The notes: generated by a model from the letters alone, not told the origin. 64,000 bases of DNA from an uncultured Parvularculaceae bacterium (GCA_913055785.1 CAJXLJ010000005.1:62001-126000); one strand, 5' to 3'. Positions 27,412 to 38,247 are shown, numbered from the stretch's first letter. Numbers and translations: made by a program.

Positions 27412-28821
27412 ATGACAAATAAGCCCAAGAGCGCAGAAAACCAGATGTGGGGCGGGCGATTTTCCCGCGGCCCGGCGGCGATCATGGAGGAAATCAACGC
27501 CTCCATCGATATCGACCGGCGGCTCGCGGCTGAGGATATCGCCGGCTCGAAAGCCCATGCGGACATGCTCGCCGCCGCCGGGATCATCTCGCGCGACGAT
27601 AATCAGGCGATCCAGAAGGGGCTCGACGAGATCGCCGGCGAAATCGGGCGCGGCGCGTTCGCGTTTTCAAAAGCCCTTGAAGACATTCACATGAATATCG
27701 AAGCGCGCCTGAAAGAGCTGGTCGGCGAACCGGCGGGCCGCCTGCACACTGCGCGCTCGCGCAACGATCAGGTGGCGACCGATTTTCGCATGTGGGTGCG
27801 GCGGGCCTGCGACGAGGCGGAAGCGGGACTGAAGGCGTTGATGCGCGCGCTGGCCGCCAAGGCCGACGAATACGCCGATGCGGTGATGCCCGGCTTCACG
27901 CATCTGCAAACAGCCCAGCCGGTGACGTTCGGCCACCATCTTCTCGCCTATGTGGAGATGTTTTCCCGCGACGCCGGCCGTTTCGCCGATGCTCGCAAAC
28001 GCATGAACGAATGCCCGCTTGGCGCGGCGGCGCTCGCCGGCACATCGTTTCCGATCGACCGCGATGCGACGGCGGCGGCGCTCGGCTTTCACAAACCGGC
28101 CGCGAATTCCCTCGATGCGGTTTCATCGCGCGACTTCGCTCTTGAAACCCTGTCGGCCGCAGCGATCGCAGCAACGCATCTGTCGCGCCTCGCCGAAGAG
28201 CTGGTGCTGTGGACGTCGCCGCATTTCGGCTTCGTGCGGCTTTCGGACGGGTTCTCGACCGGCTCCTCGATCATGCCGCAAAAACGCAATCCCGACGCGG
28301 CGGAGCTGGTGCGCGCCAAGGCCGGGCGCATGATCGCGTCGCTCAACAATCTTCTTGTCGTGATGAAGGGCCTGCCGCTCGCCTATTCGAAAGACATGCA
28401 GGAAGACAAGGCGGCGACGTTCGAGAGCATCGACGCCCTCGCCCTCGCCCTCGCCGCCATGACCGGCATGATCGAGGATCTCGAACCCGACCGGGCGGCG
28501 ATGAAAGACGCCGCGGACCGGGGCTATTCAACCGCCACCGATCTCGCAGACTGGCTTGTCAGAACGCTCAACATGCCGTTCCGCGAGGCCCATCACGTCA
28601 CCGGCGCGGTCGTCGCGCTTGCGGAAAAGAAAAACACAAGCCTCGACAAGCTCAGCCTCGACGACATGCGGATGATTGAACCGCGCATTACGGACAATGT
28701 CTTTTCCGTGCTCGCCGTGGAGGCGTCGGTCGCCTCGCGCACTTCCTATGGCGGCGCGGCGCCCGAAAACGTCAAACGCGAAGCCGCCCGCTGGCTCAAC
28801 CTATTACGCCCGGAGAACTGA
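27412..28821 (+). CDS. argH: Argininosuccinate lyase
   Basis: Last step of arginine synthesis, argininosuccinate to arginine and fumarate. 469 residues, normal length. [11 protein letters not shown] at the start, [18 protein letters not shown] with the substrate loop, catalytic His in [20 protein letters not shown] and the fumarase-family signature [20 protein letters not shown]. Followed within one base by lptM and then lysA. Confidence 0.98.
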   Translation: MTNKPKSAENQMWGGRFSRGPAAIMEEINASIDIDRRLAAEDIAGSKAHADMLAAAGIISRDDNQAIQKGLDEIAGEIGRGAFAFSKALEDIHMNIEARLKELVGEPAGRLHTARSRNDQVATDFRMWVRRACDEAEAGLKALMRALAAKADEYADAVMPGFTHLQTAQPVTFGHHLLAYVEMFSRDAGRFADARKRMNECPLGAAALAGTSFPIDRDATAAALGFHKPAANSLDAVSSRDFALETLSAAAIAATHLSRLAEELVLWTSPHFGFVRLSDGFSTGSSIMPQKRNPDAAELVRAKAGRMIASLNNLLVVMKGLPLAYSKDMQEDKAATFESIDALALALAAMTGMIEDLEPDRAAMKDAADRGYSTATDLADWLVRTLNMPFREAHHVTGAVVALAEKKNTSLDKLSLDDMRMIEPRITDNVFSVLAVEASVASRTSYGGAAPENVKREAARWLNLLRPEN

Positions 28822-28822
28822 C

Positions 28823-28933
28823 ATGCGCATGCTTGTGATCGCCCTCGTTCTTGTGTTCGCCGTATCGGCCTGCGGCAAGAAGGCGCCGCTGCGTCCGCCG
28901 GAAAAGCCCGAAGAAAGCTCTCTCGCCGGATAG
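28823..28933 (+). CDS. lptM: Small lipoprotein LptM (YifL-like)
   Basis: 36 residues: signal sequence with lipobox VSAC (16-19 region), then GKKAPLRPPEKPEE. It is the short lipoprotein always found between argH and lysA; E. coli LptM helps LptD mature by aiding its disulfide formation. ATG at 28823, one base after the argH stop. Confidence 0.85.
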   Translation: MRMLVIALVLVFAVSACGKKAPLRPPEKPEESSLAG

Positions 28934-28939
28934 GCCGCC

Positions 28940-30199
28940 TTGCATCACTTTCAATATCTGAACGGCGTGTTGCACGCTGAGGATGTCAGCCTTGCGGCGA
29001 TCGCCGACGCGGTCGGCACGCCGTTCTACGTCTATTCCGAAGCGACGTTGCGGCGGCATATGCGGGTGTTCCGCAAGGCGTTCGCCGGCACGGACGCGCT
29101 TGTCGCCTATTCGGTCAAGGCCAATTCCAACATCGCGGTGCTGAAAATCCTCGCCAGCGAAGGCGCCGGCGCCGATGTGGTCTCGGGCGGCGAATTGATG
29201 CGCGCGCTCAAGGCCGGGATCGCGCCCTCGAAGATCGTTTTTTCCGGCGTCGGCAAGACCCGCGACGAAATCGAGGCCGCCCTCGCCGCCGGCATCTATC
29301 AGTTCAATGTCGAGTCCGAACCCGAACTCGAGGCCATCGACGCCGTGGCGCAGACAAAAAACACGCGCGCGCCGATCGCCTTCCGCATCAATCCGGACGT
29401 CGCCGCCGGCGGGCATGCGAAAATCTCCACGGGCAAATCCGAAGACAAGTTCGGCGTGCCATGGTCGCGCGCGCGGGACCTCTACAAAAAGGCGCGCGAT
29501 CTTGAAGGCGTCGAGGTCAAGGGCGTCGATGTTCACATCGGCTCGCAGATATCCGAGCTTGCGCCGTTTGAAGCGGCGTTCCGAAAGGTCGCCGCGCTTA
29601 TCGCCGATCTTCGCAGCGACGGCGCAACCATTGAACGGCTCGATCTCGGCGGGGGGCTCGGCATTCCCTATGGGGAGGGCGCAACGCCGCCGCATCCGGA
29701 AGCCTATGCGGATATGATCAAGCAAGTGACTGAGCCGTTAGACCTTCAGTTGATATTCGAGCCCGGCCGCATGATCGCCGGCAACGCCGGCGTCCTCGTC
29801 GCCAGCGTGATCTATCTGAAAGAAGGCGAGGCGAAAAAATTCCTGATCATCGACGCCGGCATGAACGACCTCATTCGCCCGGCGCTCTATGACGCCTGGC
29901 ACGACATCTGGCCGGTGCGGGAAACCGCAGAGCCGCGCGAACCCTTTGACGTGGTCGGCCCGGTTTGCGAGTCGAGCGACCGCTTCGCCGCAGCGCGCGC
30001 GCTGCCGCCGCTCGCCGCCGGCGATCTGGTCGCCCTGATGTCGGCGGGCGCCTATGGCGCGTCGCAAACCTCGCAATACAATACGCGGCCGCTCATTCCC
30101 GAAGTGCTGGTGAACGGCGCACGCTTAGCGGTGATCCGCAATCGTCCTGCCCATGAAGACATGATCGCCAACGAAAGCGCGCCCGACTGGCTCGGTTAA
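28940..30199 (+). CDS. lysA: Diaminopimelate decarboxylase
   Basis: PLP enzyme for the last step of lysine synthesis, meso-diaminopimelate to lysine. 419 residues from a TTG at 28940 (MHHFQYLNGVLHAEDV is the conserved N-terminus). PLP lysine in VAYSVKANSNIAVLKIL, HIGSQISEL, LDLGGGLGIPY for phosphate binding, EPGRMIAGNAGVLV and the C-terminal VVGPVCESSDRF with the active-site Cys. Cotranscribed with argH-lptM. Its last 4 bases overlap the convergent DUF5658 gene. Confidence 0.97.
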   Translation: MHHFQYLNGVLHAEDVSLAAIADAVGTPFYVYSEATLRRHMRVFRKAFAGTDALVAYSVKANSNIAVLKILASEGAGADVVSGGELMRALKAGIAPSKIVFSGVGKTRDEIEAALAAGIYQFNVESEPELEAIDAVAQTKNTRAPIAFRINPDVAAGGHAKISTGKSEDKFGVPWSRARDLYKKARDLEGVEVKGVDVHIGSQISELAPFEAAFRKVAALIADLRSDGATIERLDLGGGLGIPYGEGATPPHPEAYADMIKQVTEPLDLQLIFEPGRMIAGNAGVLVASVIYLKEGEAKKFLIIDAGMNDLIRPALYDAWHDIWPVRETAEPREPFDVVGPVCESSDRFAAARALPPLAAGDLVALMSAGAYGASQTSQYNTRPLIPEVLVNGARLAVIRNRPAHEDMIANESAPDWLG

Positions 30200-30573
30200 A
30201 CGAAATGGCCGCTGATCAGAAGGTTGTTATAAACGACCAGCGCATTGCCGGCGGTCGCCAGCGTGAACAGGCTCAGCACGAACCAGTGCGGAAACCACAG
30301 CACCATGAAGCTGATCACGAATTGCAGCGCCAGCTTGGCGAGGATCCAGCCCTCTCCGGCGTTCTCCATCATCACCCTCAAAAACGGATTGGCCTCCGTC
30401 CCGGCGCCGGTCTCAATGGCGACGACGGTTGAATAGATGTCGGCGACGCCCACAATATTGTAAACGACAACGGCGATCACCGCCGCGAGACGCGCCCATC
30501 CGGACGCGCGCGAGCGCGCCGCATCCTCCGCGAGTCTTCGGCGGTTTTCTTTTTTGGCCAGCGACCAGACCAA
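30196..30573 (-). CDS. DUF5658-type membrane protein
   Basis: 125 residues from a TTG at 30573 with GGAG 7-10 bases upstream. Three TM helices; AAVIAVVVYNIVGVADIYSTVVAIETGAGTEANPFLRVMMENAGEG contains the D..T....G.G.EANP pattern of DUF5658. Function unknown. Antiparallel to lysA and divergent from the TIGR02302 gene. Confidence 0.7.
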   Translation of the reverse strand: MVWSLAKKENRRRLAEDAARSRASGWARLAAVIAVVVYNIVGVADIYSTVVAIETGAGTEANPFLRVMMENAGEGWILAKLALQFVISFMVLWFPHWFVLSLFTLATAGNALVVYNNLLISGHFV

Positions 30574-30696
30574 GCAACGCTCCGCGAATTAACCCTTTCC
30601 GCCCATGAATTCCCCCGGCGGCCTGAGCTTTGAACAGGACAAATCGCCCCCGCGCAAGTCGACGCGGACGCAAGCGCAGGATATGCTGCAAAAAGT

Positions 30697-33126
30697 ATGA
30701 CGACCGAGTTGGCACAGCCCCGCCGGGGCCGAAAAAAGACGCAGCGGCGCGCGCCGGGCGAAGCGTGGATATTCGCAACGCGTCTCGCCATCTTCTGGGA
30801 GCGGCTGTGGCCGGCGGCCCTGCCGCTTCTTGCGGTTCCCTATATTCTCATAATCTTCAGCCTGTTCGGCGTCTGGCGGTTCATCCCCGAATGGCTCCAC
30901 ACCATAACCTTAACCTTGAGCGCCGCCGGACTGGCGGTCATCGCCTGGCGCGAATTGCGCCGCTTGCGCTGGCCTTCAAGGCGCGAAGCGCAGGCGCGTC
31001 TCGAAGAGGACGGACGGGCGGAGCACGCCCCCCTGCAGGCTCTCGACGATACGCCTTTTGAAGGCGCCGGCCGCGCATCGCCGCTATGGCGCGCGCATCT
31101 TGAGGCGAGCGCCGAGCGGGCGCGCAACGCGCGGCTCGCCGGTCTGCGCGCTACGGCGGCGGCGAAAGATCCGTGGGGTCTGCGCTTCACCGCCGCCGGG
31201 CTGCTCGCCGTCGCTATGATCGCCGCCGGCGCTGACTGGCGCACGCGTCTCGCGGCGGGCGCTACGCCGGGCGCCGGGCGCGATGCAACGCTGGTCGCCG
31301 ATCTCTGGATCGAGCCGCCCGCCTATACGGGCAAGCCGCCGGTCTATCTGATGCGCGGCGGCGAGCGAAAAGCGGCGAGCGGCGCACAGATCAATACGCC
31401 TCAAGGCGCGCGGCTGGTCGCGCAGATTAACGGACGGGGCCGCGCCCGCCTTTCTTTCGCGACCGGCGAGGAAACCCTGAAAGCCGGTTTCGAACGCAAG
31501 GGCGCCGCGGCGACAGGCGAACTCATTCTCGACCAGAGCGGGCTCTTGCGTCTCGTCATCGGAGCGAAGGATTTGCGCTGGCCGATCGGCGTACTCGCCG
31601 ACGATGCGCCGGCGGTCGGCTTCACCCAATATCCTGAAGCGACGGACAAGGCGCTGCTCGCCTTCGGGTTTGTCGCCGAAGACGATTACGGCATTGCTTC
31701 GGCCTGGCTTGAACTCCGTCTCGATCCCGATCAGCAGCGCCCGCTCGATGCGCCGGCCTTCGACGAGGAAGCGCTCGCGCAGATACGGCGTATCGAAATC
31801 GAGGCGGCTTCCGGCGAACGCAGCCTCGCCCTCGACCTGCAGGCTGATCCCTGGGCGGGTCTCGCCGTGCTCGCCCGCATTGTCGTTGAAGACGGCGCCG
31901 GCCAGACCGGCGCCAGCGAGGACGCCGCCGTTTTCCTCCCGACACGGACTTTCTTCAATCCGCTCGCGAAGTCAGTGGTCGAACAGCGCCAGACACTCGC
32001 CGTCGCGCCGTCGAACTGGCCCCGCGCCGGCCGTTCGCTCGACGCCGTGACCCTGGCGCCGGAAGCGTTTTTCGATGACACAACCGACTATCTGATGCTG
32101 CGCGCCGCCTTCTGGCGGGTGATGCGTCAGAACGACGATGGGTTCGAGGACGCCGTTGAAGAATTCTGGCCGCTGGCGCTGCAGCTTGAAGACAAGGCGC
32201 TCGAACTCGCCCGGCAGCGCCTTGAAGCCGCGCAGGAAGCCTTGCGCGAAGCGATCGAACGCGGGGCGAGCGATGAAGAAATCGCGCGGCTGATCGAAAA
32301 CCTGCGCCAGGCGATGAACGAATATCTCGCCGCCCTCGCCCAGTCCGGTCAGGCGCCGGGCGAGTCTTCCCGTAACGCCGAACAGATCGATCAATCCGAT
32401 CTCGACGAAATGCTCGACTCAATCCGCAACCTCGCCCAGTCGGGCGCCGGGAACGCCGCGCGGCAAATGCTTTCCGATCTTGAAAACATCCTCAACAATC
32501 TGCGCCTTTCACAAGGGGGCGGCGGCGGTTCGGGACAGGGCCGCGGCCAACCGGGCGAAAGCGAGGGCGGCGCCTCTGGCGAGGCCGGCGATCTCATCGG
32601 CCGCCAGCGCGAACTCGCCGATGAAGCGTTCCGGCGCGGCCAGACCTATGGCGAGAACGGCGACGATCTCGCCGATCAGCAGGGCGCGCTTGGCGGCGAT
32701 CTCGATGACCTGATCGATCAACTGCAGGGCGAAGGCGCCGCCGACCCCGCCGGCGATGCGGCGCGCGCGCTTGGCCGGGCGCGCAACGCCATGCGCGAGG
32801 CGGAGCAAGCGCTTGAAAATGACGACTTCGATGCGGCGACCAGCGCCATGGAGCGCGCAATCGCCAATCTGCGCGACGGCGCGGAAGAACTCGTTCGCGA
32901 ACAGATGCGACAGGCGCGCCAGGGCGAGAATGGAGAAGACGGCCCCGGCCTCGACCCGCTCGGACGGCCGGCGGGACAACCAGACGGCGCTGGCGTCGAC
33001 GTGCCGGAAGAAACCGAAGCCGGCCGCACGCGCGCGGTGATCGAAGAATTGCGCCGAAGACTCGGCGAACCGGACCGCAGCGAAGAGGAAATCGACTATC
33101 TCGAACGCCTGCTCGACCGGTTTTAA
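30697..33126 (+). CDS. TIGR02302-family membrane protein (DUF4175)
   Basis: 809 residues, an alphaproteobacterial family of unknown function found after lysA. Two or three TM helices in the first 75 residues and one near 170; ADLWIEPPAYTGKPPVYL is the family's signature segment. The C-terminal half is a long acidic helical region (LEDKALELARQRLEAAQEALREAIERG), a glycine/serine-rich break (SQGGGGGSGQGRGQPGE) and a Q/A/E-rich coiled coil. Probably an envelope scaffold (inference). Convergent and overlapping hpt by 4 bases. Confidence 0.88.
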   Translation: MTTELAQPRRGRKKTQRRAPGEAWIFATRLAIFWERLWPAALPLLAVPYILIIFSLFGVWRFIPEWLHTITLTLSAAGLAVIAWRELRRLRWPSRREAQARLEEDGRAEHAPLQALDDTPFEGAGRASPLWRAHLEASAERARNARLAGLRATAAAKDPWGLRFTAAGLLAVAMIAAGADWRTRLAAGATPGAGRDATLVADLWIEPPAYTGKPPVYLMRGGERKAASGAQINTPQGARLVAQINGRGRARLSFATGEETLKAGFERKGAAATGELILDQSGLLRLVIGAKDLRWPIGVLADDAPAVGFTQYPEATDKALLAFGFVAEDDYGIASAWLELRLDPDQQRPLDAPAFDEEALAQIRRIEIEAASGERSLALDLQADPWAGLAVLARIVVEDGAGQTGASEDAAVFLPTRTFFNPLAKSVVEQRQTLAVAPSNWPRAGRSLDAVTLAPEAFFDDTTDYLMLRAAFWRVMRQNDDGFEDAVEEFWPLALQLEDKALELARQRLEAAQEALREAIERGASDEEIARLIENLRQAMNEYLAALAQSGQAPGESSRNAEQIDQSDLDEMLDSIRNLAQSGAGNAARQMLSDLENILNNLRLSQGGGGGSGQGRGQPGESEGGASGEAGDLIGRQRELADEAFRRGQTYGENGDDLADQQGALGGDLDDLIDQLQGEGAADPAGDAARALGRARNAMREAEQALENDDFDAATSAMERAIANLRDGAEELVREQMRQARQGENGEDGPGLDPLGRPAGQPDGAGVDVPEETEAGRTRAVIEELRRRLGEPDRSEEEIDYLERLLDRF

Positions 33127-33635
33127 ACGGCGCCAATAAACGGCACGCCGCGACCCTTGCCGTCATCGTCCATCCCGTAGCCGATAAGGAAGTCATCCGC
33201 TCCGGCCTCAAACCCGATATAATCCGGATCAAGATCTTCCGCGTGCCCCGTCAGCTTCTTGACAAGCGCGCAAGTTTTCGCCGCGGCCGCGCCGCGGTCG
33301 AGCACCATCGCCTTGCCAAAATGAAGGGAACGGCCGGTATCGAGTACGTCATCGACGAGCAGCACGGTCTTGCCTTCAATGTCGATGGAAAAATCCTTCA
33401 GCAGCGTGACGACGCCCGAGGACTGCCTGGCGCCCGCATAAGAGGAAAGCTGAACGAAATCGACCAGCGGATCGGCGCCGTGGCGGTAAAGCGCGCGCAG
33501 GAGATCGGCGGCGAAGATGAAAGCGCCCGTCAGCACCGGCGCCATCAGGAAATCTTTCGGCAAATCCTTCGCCATCTGGCGGGCGAGCGCGTCGATCCGT
33601 TCGGCGACGGTTTTTTCATCAAAGAGAGTGCGCAT
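33123..33635 (-). CDS. hpt: Hypoxanthine phosphoribosyltransferase
   Basis: Purine salvage: hypoxanthine (and guanine) plus PRPP to the nucleotide. 170 residues from the ATG at 33635. PRPP loop VLLVDDVLDTGRSL, the pyrophosphate loop APVLTGAFIFAADLLRAL and the flexible SSYAGARQSSG segment are all present. Gene order next to TIGR02302 is common in the group. Confidence 0.92.
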   Translation of the reverse strand: MRTLFDEKTVAERIDALARQMAKDLPKDFLMAPVLTGAFIFAADLLRALYRHGADPLVDFVQLSSYAGARQSSGVVTLLKDFSIDIEGKTVLLVDDVLDTGRSLHFGKAMVLDRGAAAAKTCALVKKLTGHAEDLDPDYIGFEAGADDFLIGYGMDDDGKGRGVPFIGAV

Positions 33636-33678
33636 CGGGCGGGCTCCGTTGTTCGGGCCCGCAGCAGGCAAGCGGGCG

Positions 33679-35139
33679 TTAGTCCCGGTTCTGCTTGAGC
33701 GCGCCGACCATGCTTTGCGTCGGCGCAAAGGAAAGCGCGACTTCGGCAACGCCTTCCGGCGCCGGGGCGCGGGTTATAAAATCAACCGCGGCGCCTTCCA
33801 AGACCTGCGTGTCGCTCGGCTCAAAGGTCCAGCGCGAAAGGAGCTCGCCCCTCGGGCCCAGCGCCTCCGCCTGCAACAGCGGCGCGGCGACGGCGTCGCC
33901 GCTTTGATTCTTGAGACTGCCGGTGATTTCGATGGTCGGTCCGCCGGTCGACATGGCGAGGCGATGCCGCACATTTTCGATCACGAGGCCGTAAGGATTG
34001 GCTTCGATGCCGACAACCGCATAGGCGTCAGCTGCGGACGGCGCGATTTTCACGATCTCGTCGCGATAGGCGACAACCGCGTAAATCGTGCCGGCGACCG
34101 CGGCGACCCAGGCCGACCAGCCGAACGCGCGCAGCGGCGTCATCCGGTTCTTATCGCGCGCCTCGGCGCGGCGGCGCGCCTTGCGCAAGGCTTTTTCAAG
34201 CTCGCGCGGCGTCACCCGCAGCGACGCAAAAAATTCCTCATCAAACACATTCGGATCGAAACGGCGAACGTCTTCCATCCGCGCCAGCGCCGTCGCGCGG
34301 CGGCGTTCGGCCCTGACGCGCCGCCCGAACCCCCGTTGGCGGCCGCCATAATCGTCCACATCCTCCCAGTCGGCGTCGACGATCGTCGCTTCGCTCGAGG
34401 CGTAGTCGTCATCTTCGTAGACCGCATCGGCGTCGTCATCATAGTCATACGCGTCGTCTTCCGCGTCCTCGTCTTCACGGCGCGTGAAGCGCAGGGCCTC
34501 GCGGCGGGAGGTCCGCTGATCGTCGTCCTTTTTGTCCTTGTCTCGGCGGGCGAAGAACGGCCGACGGTCTTTTTCTTCCGCCTCGTCCTCATCGGGTACG
34601 AAAAACTGCTTGCCCTTGCGCCAGCCCTTTTCCGCCGGTTCGTCGTCATCCGCGTCCTTGCCGCGCGCCCGGCTCGACGCCGGCTTGTGAGCCGTTTTGC
34701 GGGCCGGCTTGTCCTCTTTGTCCTTCGCGGCGGTCTTCGCCGTTGTATTCCTTGCCGATTTCGAGGACGCCTTGGCCTTGCGCGTCGCAGCCATGATCGG
34801 CGTATCGAACAGGGCGTCGTCCTCATCGTCGTCGAAACCGGCCTCATCGGCCTCTTCCTCGACGTCTTTCGCGGCTTTTCTGGCGGCGGCGCGGCGCTGA
34901 GGCTTTTCCTCTTCTTCCTCTTTGCGGACTTTCAACCGCGAGGAAGCCCGTTTAGGCTTGGCCGGCGCTTCGTCATCCTCTTCAATCCGCGCGGCAGGCT
35001 TCAGGTCCTCGATCGGCTCCGGCGCCGGCACGAACCAGCTCTCGCCGCAGGACGTGCAGCGCACCGAGCGTCCCTTGGGGGTGAACCGCTCGTCGTCGAC
35101 ATCATAGCGCGTAGCGCAATCCGGACAGGTAATTATCAT
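33679..35139 (-). CDS. MJ0042-type zinc-finger protein with acidic linker and DUF3426 domain
   Basis: 486 residues, function unknown. Residues 1-38 form a zinc ribbon ([17 protein letters not shown]...[13 protein letters not shown]). Residues about 45-300 are a highly charged, low-complexity linker of alternating D/E and K/R runs. A TM helix ([20 protein letters not shown]) follows at about 345, then a C-terminal DUF3426-like beta domain ([26 protein letters not shown]...DFITRAP). Divergent from ftsE, the standard place for this gene in Alphaproteobacteria. The linker is much longer than usual for this family. Confidence 0.85.
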   Translation of the reverse strand: MIITCPDCATRYDVDDERFTPKGRSVRCTSCGESWFVPAPEPIEDLKPAARIEEDDEAPAKPKRASSRLKVRKEEEEEKPQRRAAARKAAKDVEEEADEAGFDDDEDDALFDTPIMAATRKAKASSKSARNTTAKTAAKDKEDKPARKTAHKPASSRARGKDADDDEPAEKGWRKGKQFFVPDEDEAEEKDRRPFFARRDKDKKDDDQRTSRREALRFTRREDEDAEDDAYDYDDDADAVYEDDDYASSEATIVDADWEDVDDYGGRQRGFGRRVRAERRRATALARMEDVRRFDPNVFDEEFFASLRVTPRELEKALRKARRRAEARDKNRMTPLRAFGWSAWVAAVAGTIYAVVAYRDEIVKIAPSAADAYAVVGIEANPYGLVIENVRHRLAMSTGGPTIEITGSLKNQSGDAVAAPLLQAEALGPRGELLSRWTFEPSDTQVLEGAAVDFITRAPAPEGVAEVALSFAPTQSMVGALKQNRD

Positions 35140-35201
35140 AAACGGCCAGAATCACTTAACTGAGAACGCATGAAAGAGCCGCGAGCGCGGGAGCGCGATA
35201 G

Positions 35202-35897
35202 ATGAGCGCAAACAAGGCGATTGTTGAATTCGAGGAGGCCGGCTTCGCCTATAGCGACGAAGCCGAGACCCTGAGCGACATCAATCTGCGTCTGCATGAA
35301 GGGGAGTTTCGTTTTCTCACCGGCCCGTCCGGGGCGGGCAAAACGACGCTGCTCAAGATGATCTATCTGGCGCACAAACCGACCCGCGGTCATTTCCGCC
35401 TGTTCGGCGAAGACACCGCCGGCGCGCCGCGCGATGCGCTGCCCCCGTTGCGCCGTCGCATCGGCGTCGTGTTCCAGGAGTTCAGACTGCTCGACCATCT
35501 CACAGCTTTCGATAACGTCGCCCTTCCCATGAAGGTCGCCGGCATTAACCAAAACCAATACCGTGAAGACGTAAGCGAACTCTTAAACTGGGTCGGATTG
35601 GGCCATCGCATGAACGCCAAGCCGCCGACGCTTTCCGGCGGCGAGCAGCAGCGCGTCGCGCTCGCCCGGGCGCTTGTCTCAAAACCGGACTTGATTCTCG
35701 CCGACGAGCCGACCGGCAATGTCGACCCGGCGATGAGCGAGCGCATTATGAAATTGTTCATAGAGCTGAACAAATTGGGCGCCGCCGTCATCGTCGCGAC
35801 GCACAATCTCCACCTCGTGCAGTCGCTCGGCAAACCGGTGCTGCGGATCGCCGACGGCAGGGTCTCGCATTCTGCGGGCGCGGGAGGCGCGGGATGA
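35202..35897 (+). CDS. ftsE: Cell division ATP-binding protein FtsE
   Basis: ATPase of the FtsEX complex that controls peptidoglycan hydrolase activity at the septum. 231 residues. Walker A in [16 protein letters not shown]-loop [18 protein letters not shown] signature [15 protein letters not shown], Walker [13 protein letters not shown] and the H-loop VATHN. Its stop overlaps the ftsX ATG by 4 bases (ATGA). Confidence 0.96.
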   Translation: MSANKAIVEFEEAGFAYSDEAETLSDINLRLHEGEFRFLTGPSGAGKTTLLKMIYLAHKPTRGHFRLFGEDTAGAPRDALPPLRRRIGVVFQEFRLLDHLTAFDNVALPMKVAGINQNQYREDVSELLNWVGLGHRMNAKPPTLSGGEQQRVALARALVSKPDLILADEPTGNVDPAMSERIMKLFIELNKLGAAVIVATHNLHLVQSLGKPVLRIADGRVSHSAGAGGAG

Positions 35898-36847
35898 GCG
35901 AGCGGCCCTTAACCGATCATCCGGAATTTGACGATGCGCCGCCGCCCGAAGCGCCACGCATTCACCGGTTCCGGCGCGAACCGCTTTTGCCGGAAGCCGG
36001 CGCCGGCGGCGCGCCGCTCACCGCCGTGATCGCGGTGATCTCTTTTCTCGCCGTGCTTTCCATGGCGTCAGTGCTGATCATCAACAAGTCCGCATCGGAA
36101 TGGACCGCCGAATTGCGCTCGGAAATAACCGTGCAGGTCAAAGGCGTCGACGCGGAAGAAATCGCCGCCGGCGCCGCCGCGGCGATGCGCATCCTCAATG
36201 AGACGGAAGGCGTGATCGAGGCGATGGAGATGGACCGTGACGACACCGCAGCCCTGCTTGAGCCCTGGCTCGGCAAGGACAACGCCGCCGCCTTCGTCAA
36301 CATCCCGGCGATCATTGAAGTCAAGGTCACGCCGGGACTGAGGGCGGATCTCGACCTGTTACGCACCCGCCTCGCCGCCGCCGCGCCGAACGCCAGCCTC
36401 GACGATCACGCCGCCTGGCACAGCCGCCTGTCGACCGCCGCGCGATCCGGGCAGATGTTCGCTTTCGCGGTGTTTCTTATCATTCTCGGCGCAGCCTGCG
36501 CGATTTCGATATTCGCGGCCCGCGCCGGTCTCGCCGCCAATCATGAAATCGTGTCGGTTCTACACCTCGTCGGCGCCACCGATGAATTCATCGCGTCCGA
36601 AGTGCAGCGGCGCTTTTTCGTGCTCGGCCTTCGCGGCGCGCTCGCCGGACTTGTGGTCGCGCTCGCTGCGCTGGGGACCGCCGCGCTCTCCCTGAAATCC
36701 GGCATCGGAACCGACAGCTTCCTGCCGCAGTTTTCGATCGGCGGATGGATGGTGCTTTGGTTGTTCGCGGTGCCGCTCGCGACCTGTTTGGTCACCGCCC
36801 TCACCGCCCGCCTTACGGTTTTGAAAGCATTGCAGGAACAGTATTGA
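35894..36847 (+). CDS. ftsX: Cell division protein FtsX
   Basis: Membrane partner of FtsE; 317 residues. TM1 at about 40-63 ([20 protein letters not shown]) is followed by a periplasmic domain ([17 protein letters not shown]...[22 protein letters not shown]) and three TM helices ([59 protein letters not shown]), the expected topology. Long cytoplasmic N-terminus with several prolines, as in other Alphaproteobacteria. Confidence 0.95.
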   Translation: MSERPLTDHPEFDDAPPPEAPRIHRFRREPLLPEAGAGGAPLTAVIAVISFLAVLSMASVLIINKSASEWTAELRSEITVQVKGVDAEEIAAGAAAAMRILNETEGVIEAMEMDRDDTAALLEPWLGKDNAAAFVNIPAIIEVKVTPGLRADLDLLRTRLAAAAPNASLDDHAAWHSRLSTAARSGQMFAFAVFLIILGAACAISIFAARAGLAANHEIVSVLHLVGATDEFIASEVQRRFFVLGLRGALAGLVVALAALGTAALSLKSGIGTDSFLPQFSIGGWMVLWLFAVPLATCLVTALTARLTVLKALQEQY

Positions 36848-36926
36848 GCGGCGAATCCTGACGGCTGGACTGGCCGGGCGCGCATCAGCTATGGTCCCGC
36901 CCGGCGGGCCCGCGAGGTAGAGAGTT

Positions 36927-37514
36927 ATGGCGCGAAGATTTCTGTTTGGGCTCATATTCGCCGGTCTTCTGTGGACGGCCGGCCTCGCCGCCTTCATCGC
37001 CGCCTTGCCGAAGCCCTCTTCCGATACGCCGGCAAAATCCGACGGCATCGTCGTTTACACCGGCGGCGGCGGCGCGCGGATCACCGCCGCGATGTCGGTT
37101 TTCGCCCGGGGCGGCGGCGAGCGCCTGCTGATTTCCGGCGTTCACCCGGACACCTCGCTCGACCGGCTGTCGGAACTGTGGGACGGCGCGCCGGAACTGT
37201 TCGCCTGCTGCATCGATCTCGGCCGCGAAGCGCGCTCGACCAAGGGCAACGCCCTTGAAGCCGCAAAATGGGCGCGCGCCAACAGGTTCAAAGGCGTACT
37301 GCTCGTGACGTCCGACTACCACATGCCGCGGTCCATACTCGAAAGCAAAACCGAATTCGGCGACATCGAAGTGACGCCTTATGTCGTCGCCTCCGGTTAT
37401 CTCGACGACAGAGGGCGGCCGCAATCGCCGCAGGCCTGGACAAAACTCGCCGGCGAATACACCAAGTATCTTCTTGCGCGCGTAAAGGCGTTATTCTCCT
37501 TTATCGACTTCTAG
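36927..37514 (+). CDS. YdcF-like (DUF218) membrane protein
   Basis: 195 residues: N-terminal TM (RRFLFGLIFAGLLWTAGLAAFIAALP) and a DUF218 domain, a Rossmann-like fold: DGIVVYTGGGGARITAAMSVFARGGGERLLISGV, then ARSTKGNALEAAKWARANRF and LLVTSDYHMPRSILESK. Related to SanA/YdcF, envelope proteins of unclear activity. Lies between ftsX and plsC, as in many Alphaproteobacteria; five bases before plsC. Confidence 0.88.
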   Translation: MARRFLFGLIFAGLLWTAGLAAFIAALPKPSSDTPAKSDGIVVYTGGGGARITAAMSVFARGGGERLLISGVHPDTSLDRLSELWDGAPELFACCIDLGREARSTKGNALEAAKWARANRFKGVLLVTSDYHMPRSILESKTEFGDIEVTPYVVASGYLDDRGRPQSPQAWTKLAGEYTKYLLARVKALFSFIDF

Positions 37515-37519
37515 AACGC

Positions 37520-38233
37520 ATGCGGAAACTCGGCTCGATCGTCTTCACGGCGTATGTGATCCTTAGCACGGCGGTCGTCGGGATCTTCGGCTCGCCGGCG
37601 CTGCTCTTCGGCAGGGACGCCGCAAACGCCGTGATCAAGGTCTGGGTGAAATCCATATTATGGGCCCTGAAAATTTTCACCGGCGTTTCCCATCGCGTTG
37701 AGGGCGAGGAACATATTCCGGAAGGCGGCGCGCTGGTCGCGGTCAATCATCAGTCGATGTGGGAAACGCTCGCCATCTTCGTTCTCCTGCCCCGCCCGGT
37801 CTTCGCGCTGAAGAAAGAACTGACCCGAATTCCCGTCTATGGCTGGTGGACGCTCGCCGCCGGGCATATCGCCATCGACCGGTCCGCCGGCGCGAAGGCG
37901 CTGCGCGCCATGCGCAAGGCAGCGGCGGAGCGGATCGCCGAGGGGTGTCAGGTGGTGATTTTTCCGGAGGGCACGCGCATGCAGCCCGGCGAAACCGCGG
38001 CCTATCACCCCGGCGTCGCCGCTATTTACACAGCGAGCGATGCGCCTTGCATCCCCGCCGCCCATGACAGCGGGCTTTACTGGCGCCATCCCGGCATCGA
38101 CAAATCGCCGGGCGTCATCACCTTGCGCTTCCTGCCGCCCATCGAACCGGGCCTTGACCGCAAAACATTCCTTCGCGAGCTTAAAGGCCGGATCGACAGC
38201 GCCCGCCCGGACCTCGTCCGGCATGAGGGGTGA
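37520..38233 (+). CDS. plsC: 1-acylglycerol-3-phosphate acyltransferase
   Basis: Converts lysophosphatidic acid to phosphatidic acid at the inner membrane. 237 residues from the ATG at 37520. Block I reads NHQSMWET, that is HX4E rather than the canonical HX4D, a variation I have seen as common in this alphaproteobacterial group. Block III is VVIFPEGTRMQPGE and Block II-like residues are in AAGHIAIDRS. N-terminal TM SIVFTAYVILSTAVVGIF. Confidence 0.92.
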   Translation: MRKLGSIVFTAYVILSTAVVGIFGSPALLFGRDAANAVIKVWVKSILWALKIFTGVSHRVEGEEHIPEGGALVAVNHQSMWETLAIFVLLPRPVFALKKELTRIPVYGWWTLAAGHIAIDRSAGAKALRAMRKAAAERIAEGCQVVIFPEGTRMQPGETAAYHPGVAAIYTASDAPCIPAAHDSGLYWRHPGIDKSPGVITLRFLPPIEPGLDRKTFLRELKGRIDSARPDLVRHEG

Positions 38234-38247
38234 GACAGGCATGAACC

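Noticed and set aside
33517-35163. 548-residue plus-strand frame opposite the zinc-finger gene
   Set aside because: Shadow of the GC-rich DUF3426 gene and hpt; composition is typical antisense.
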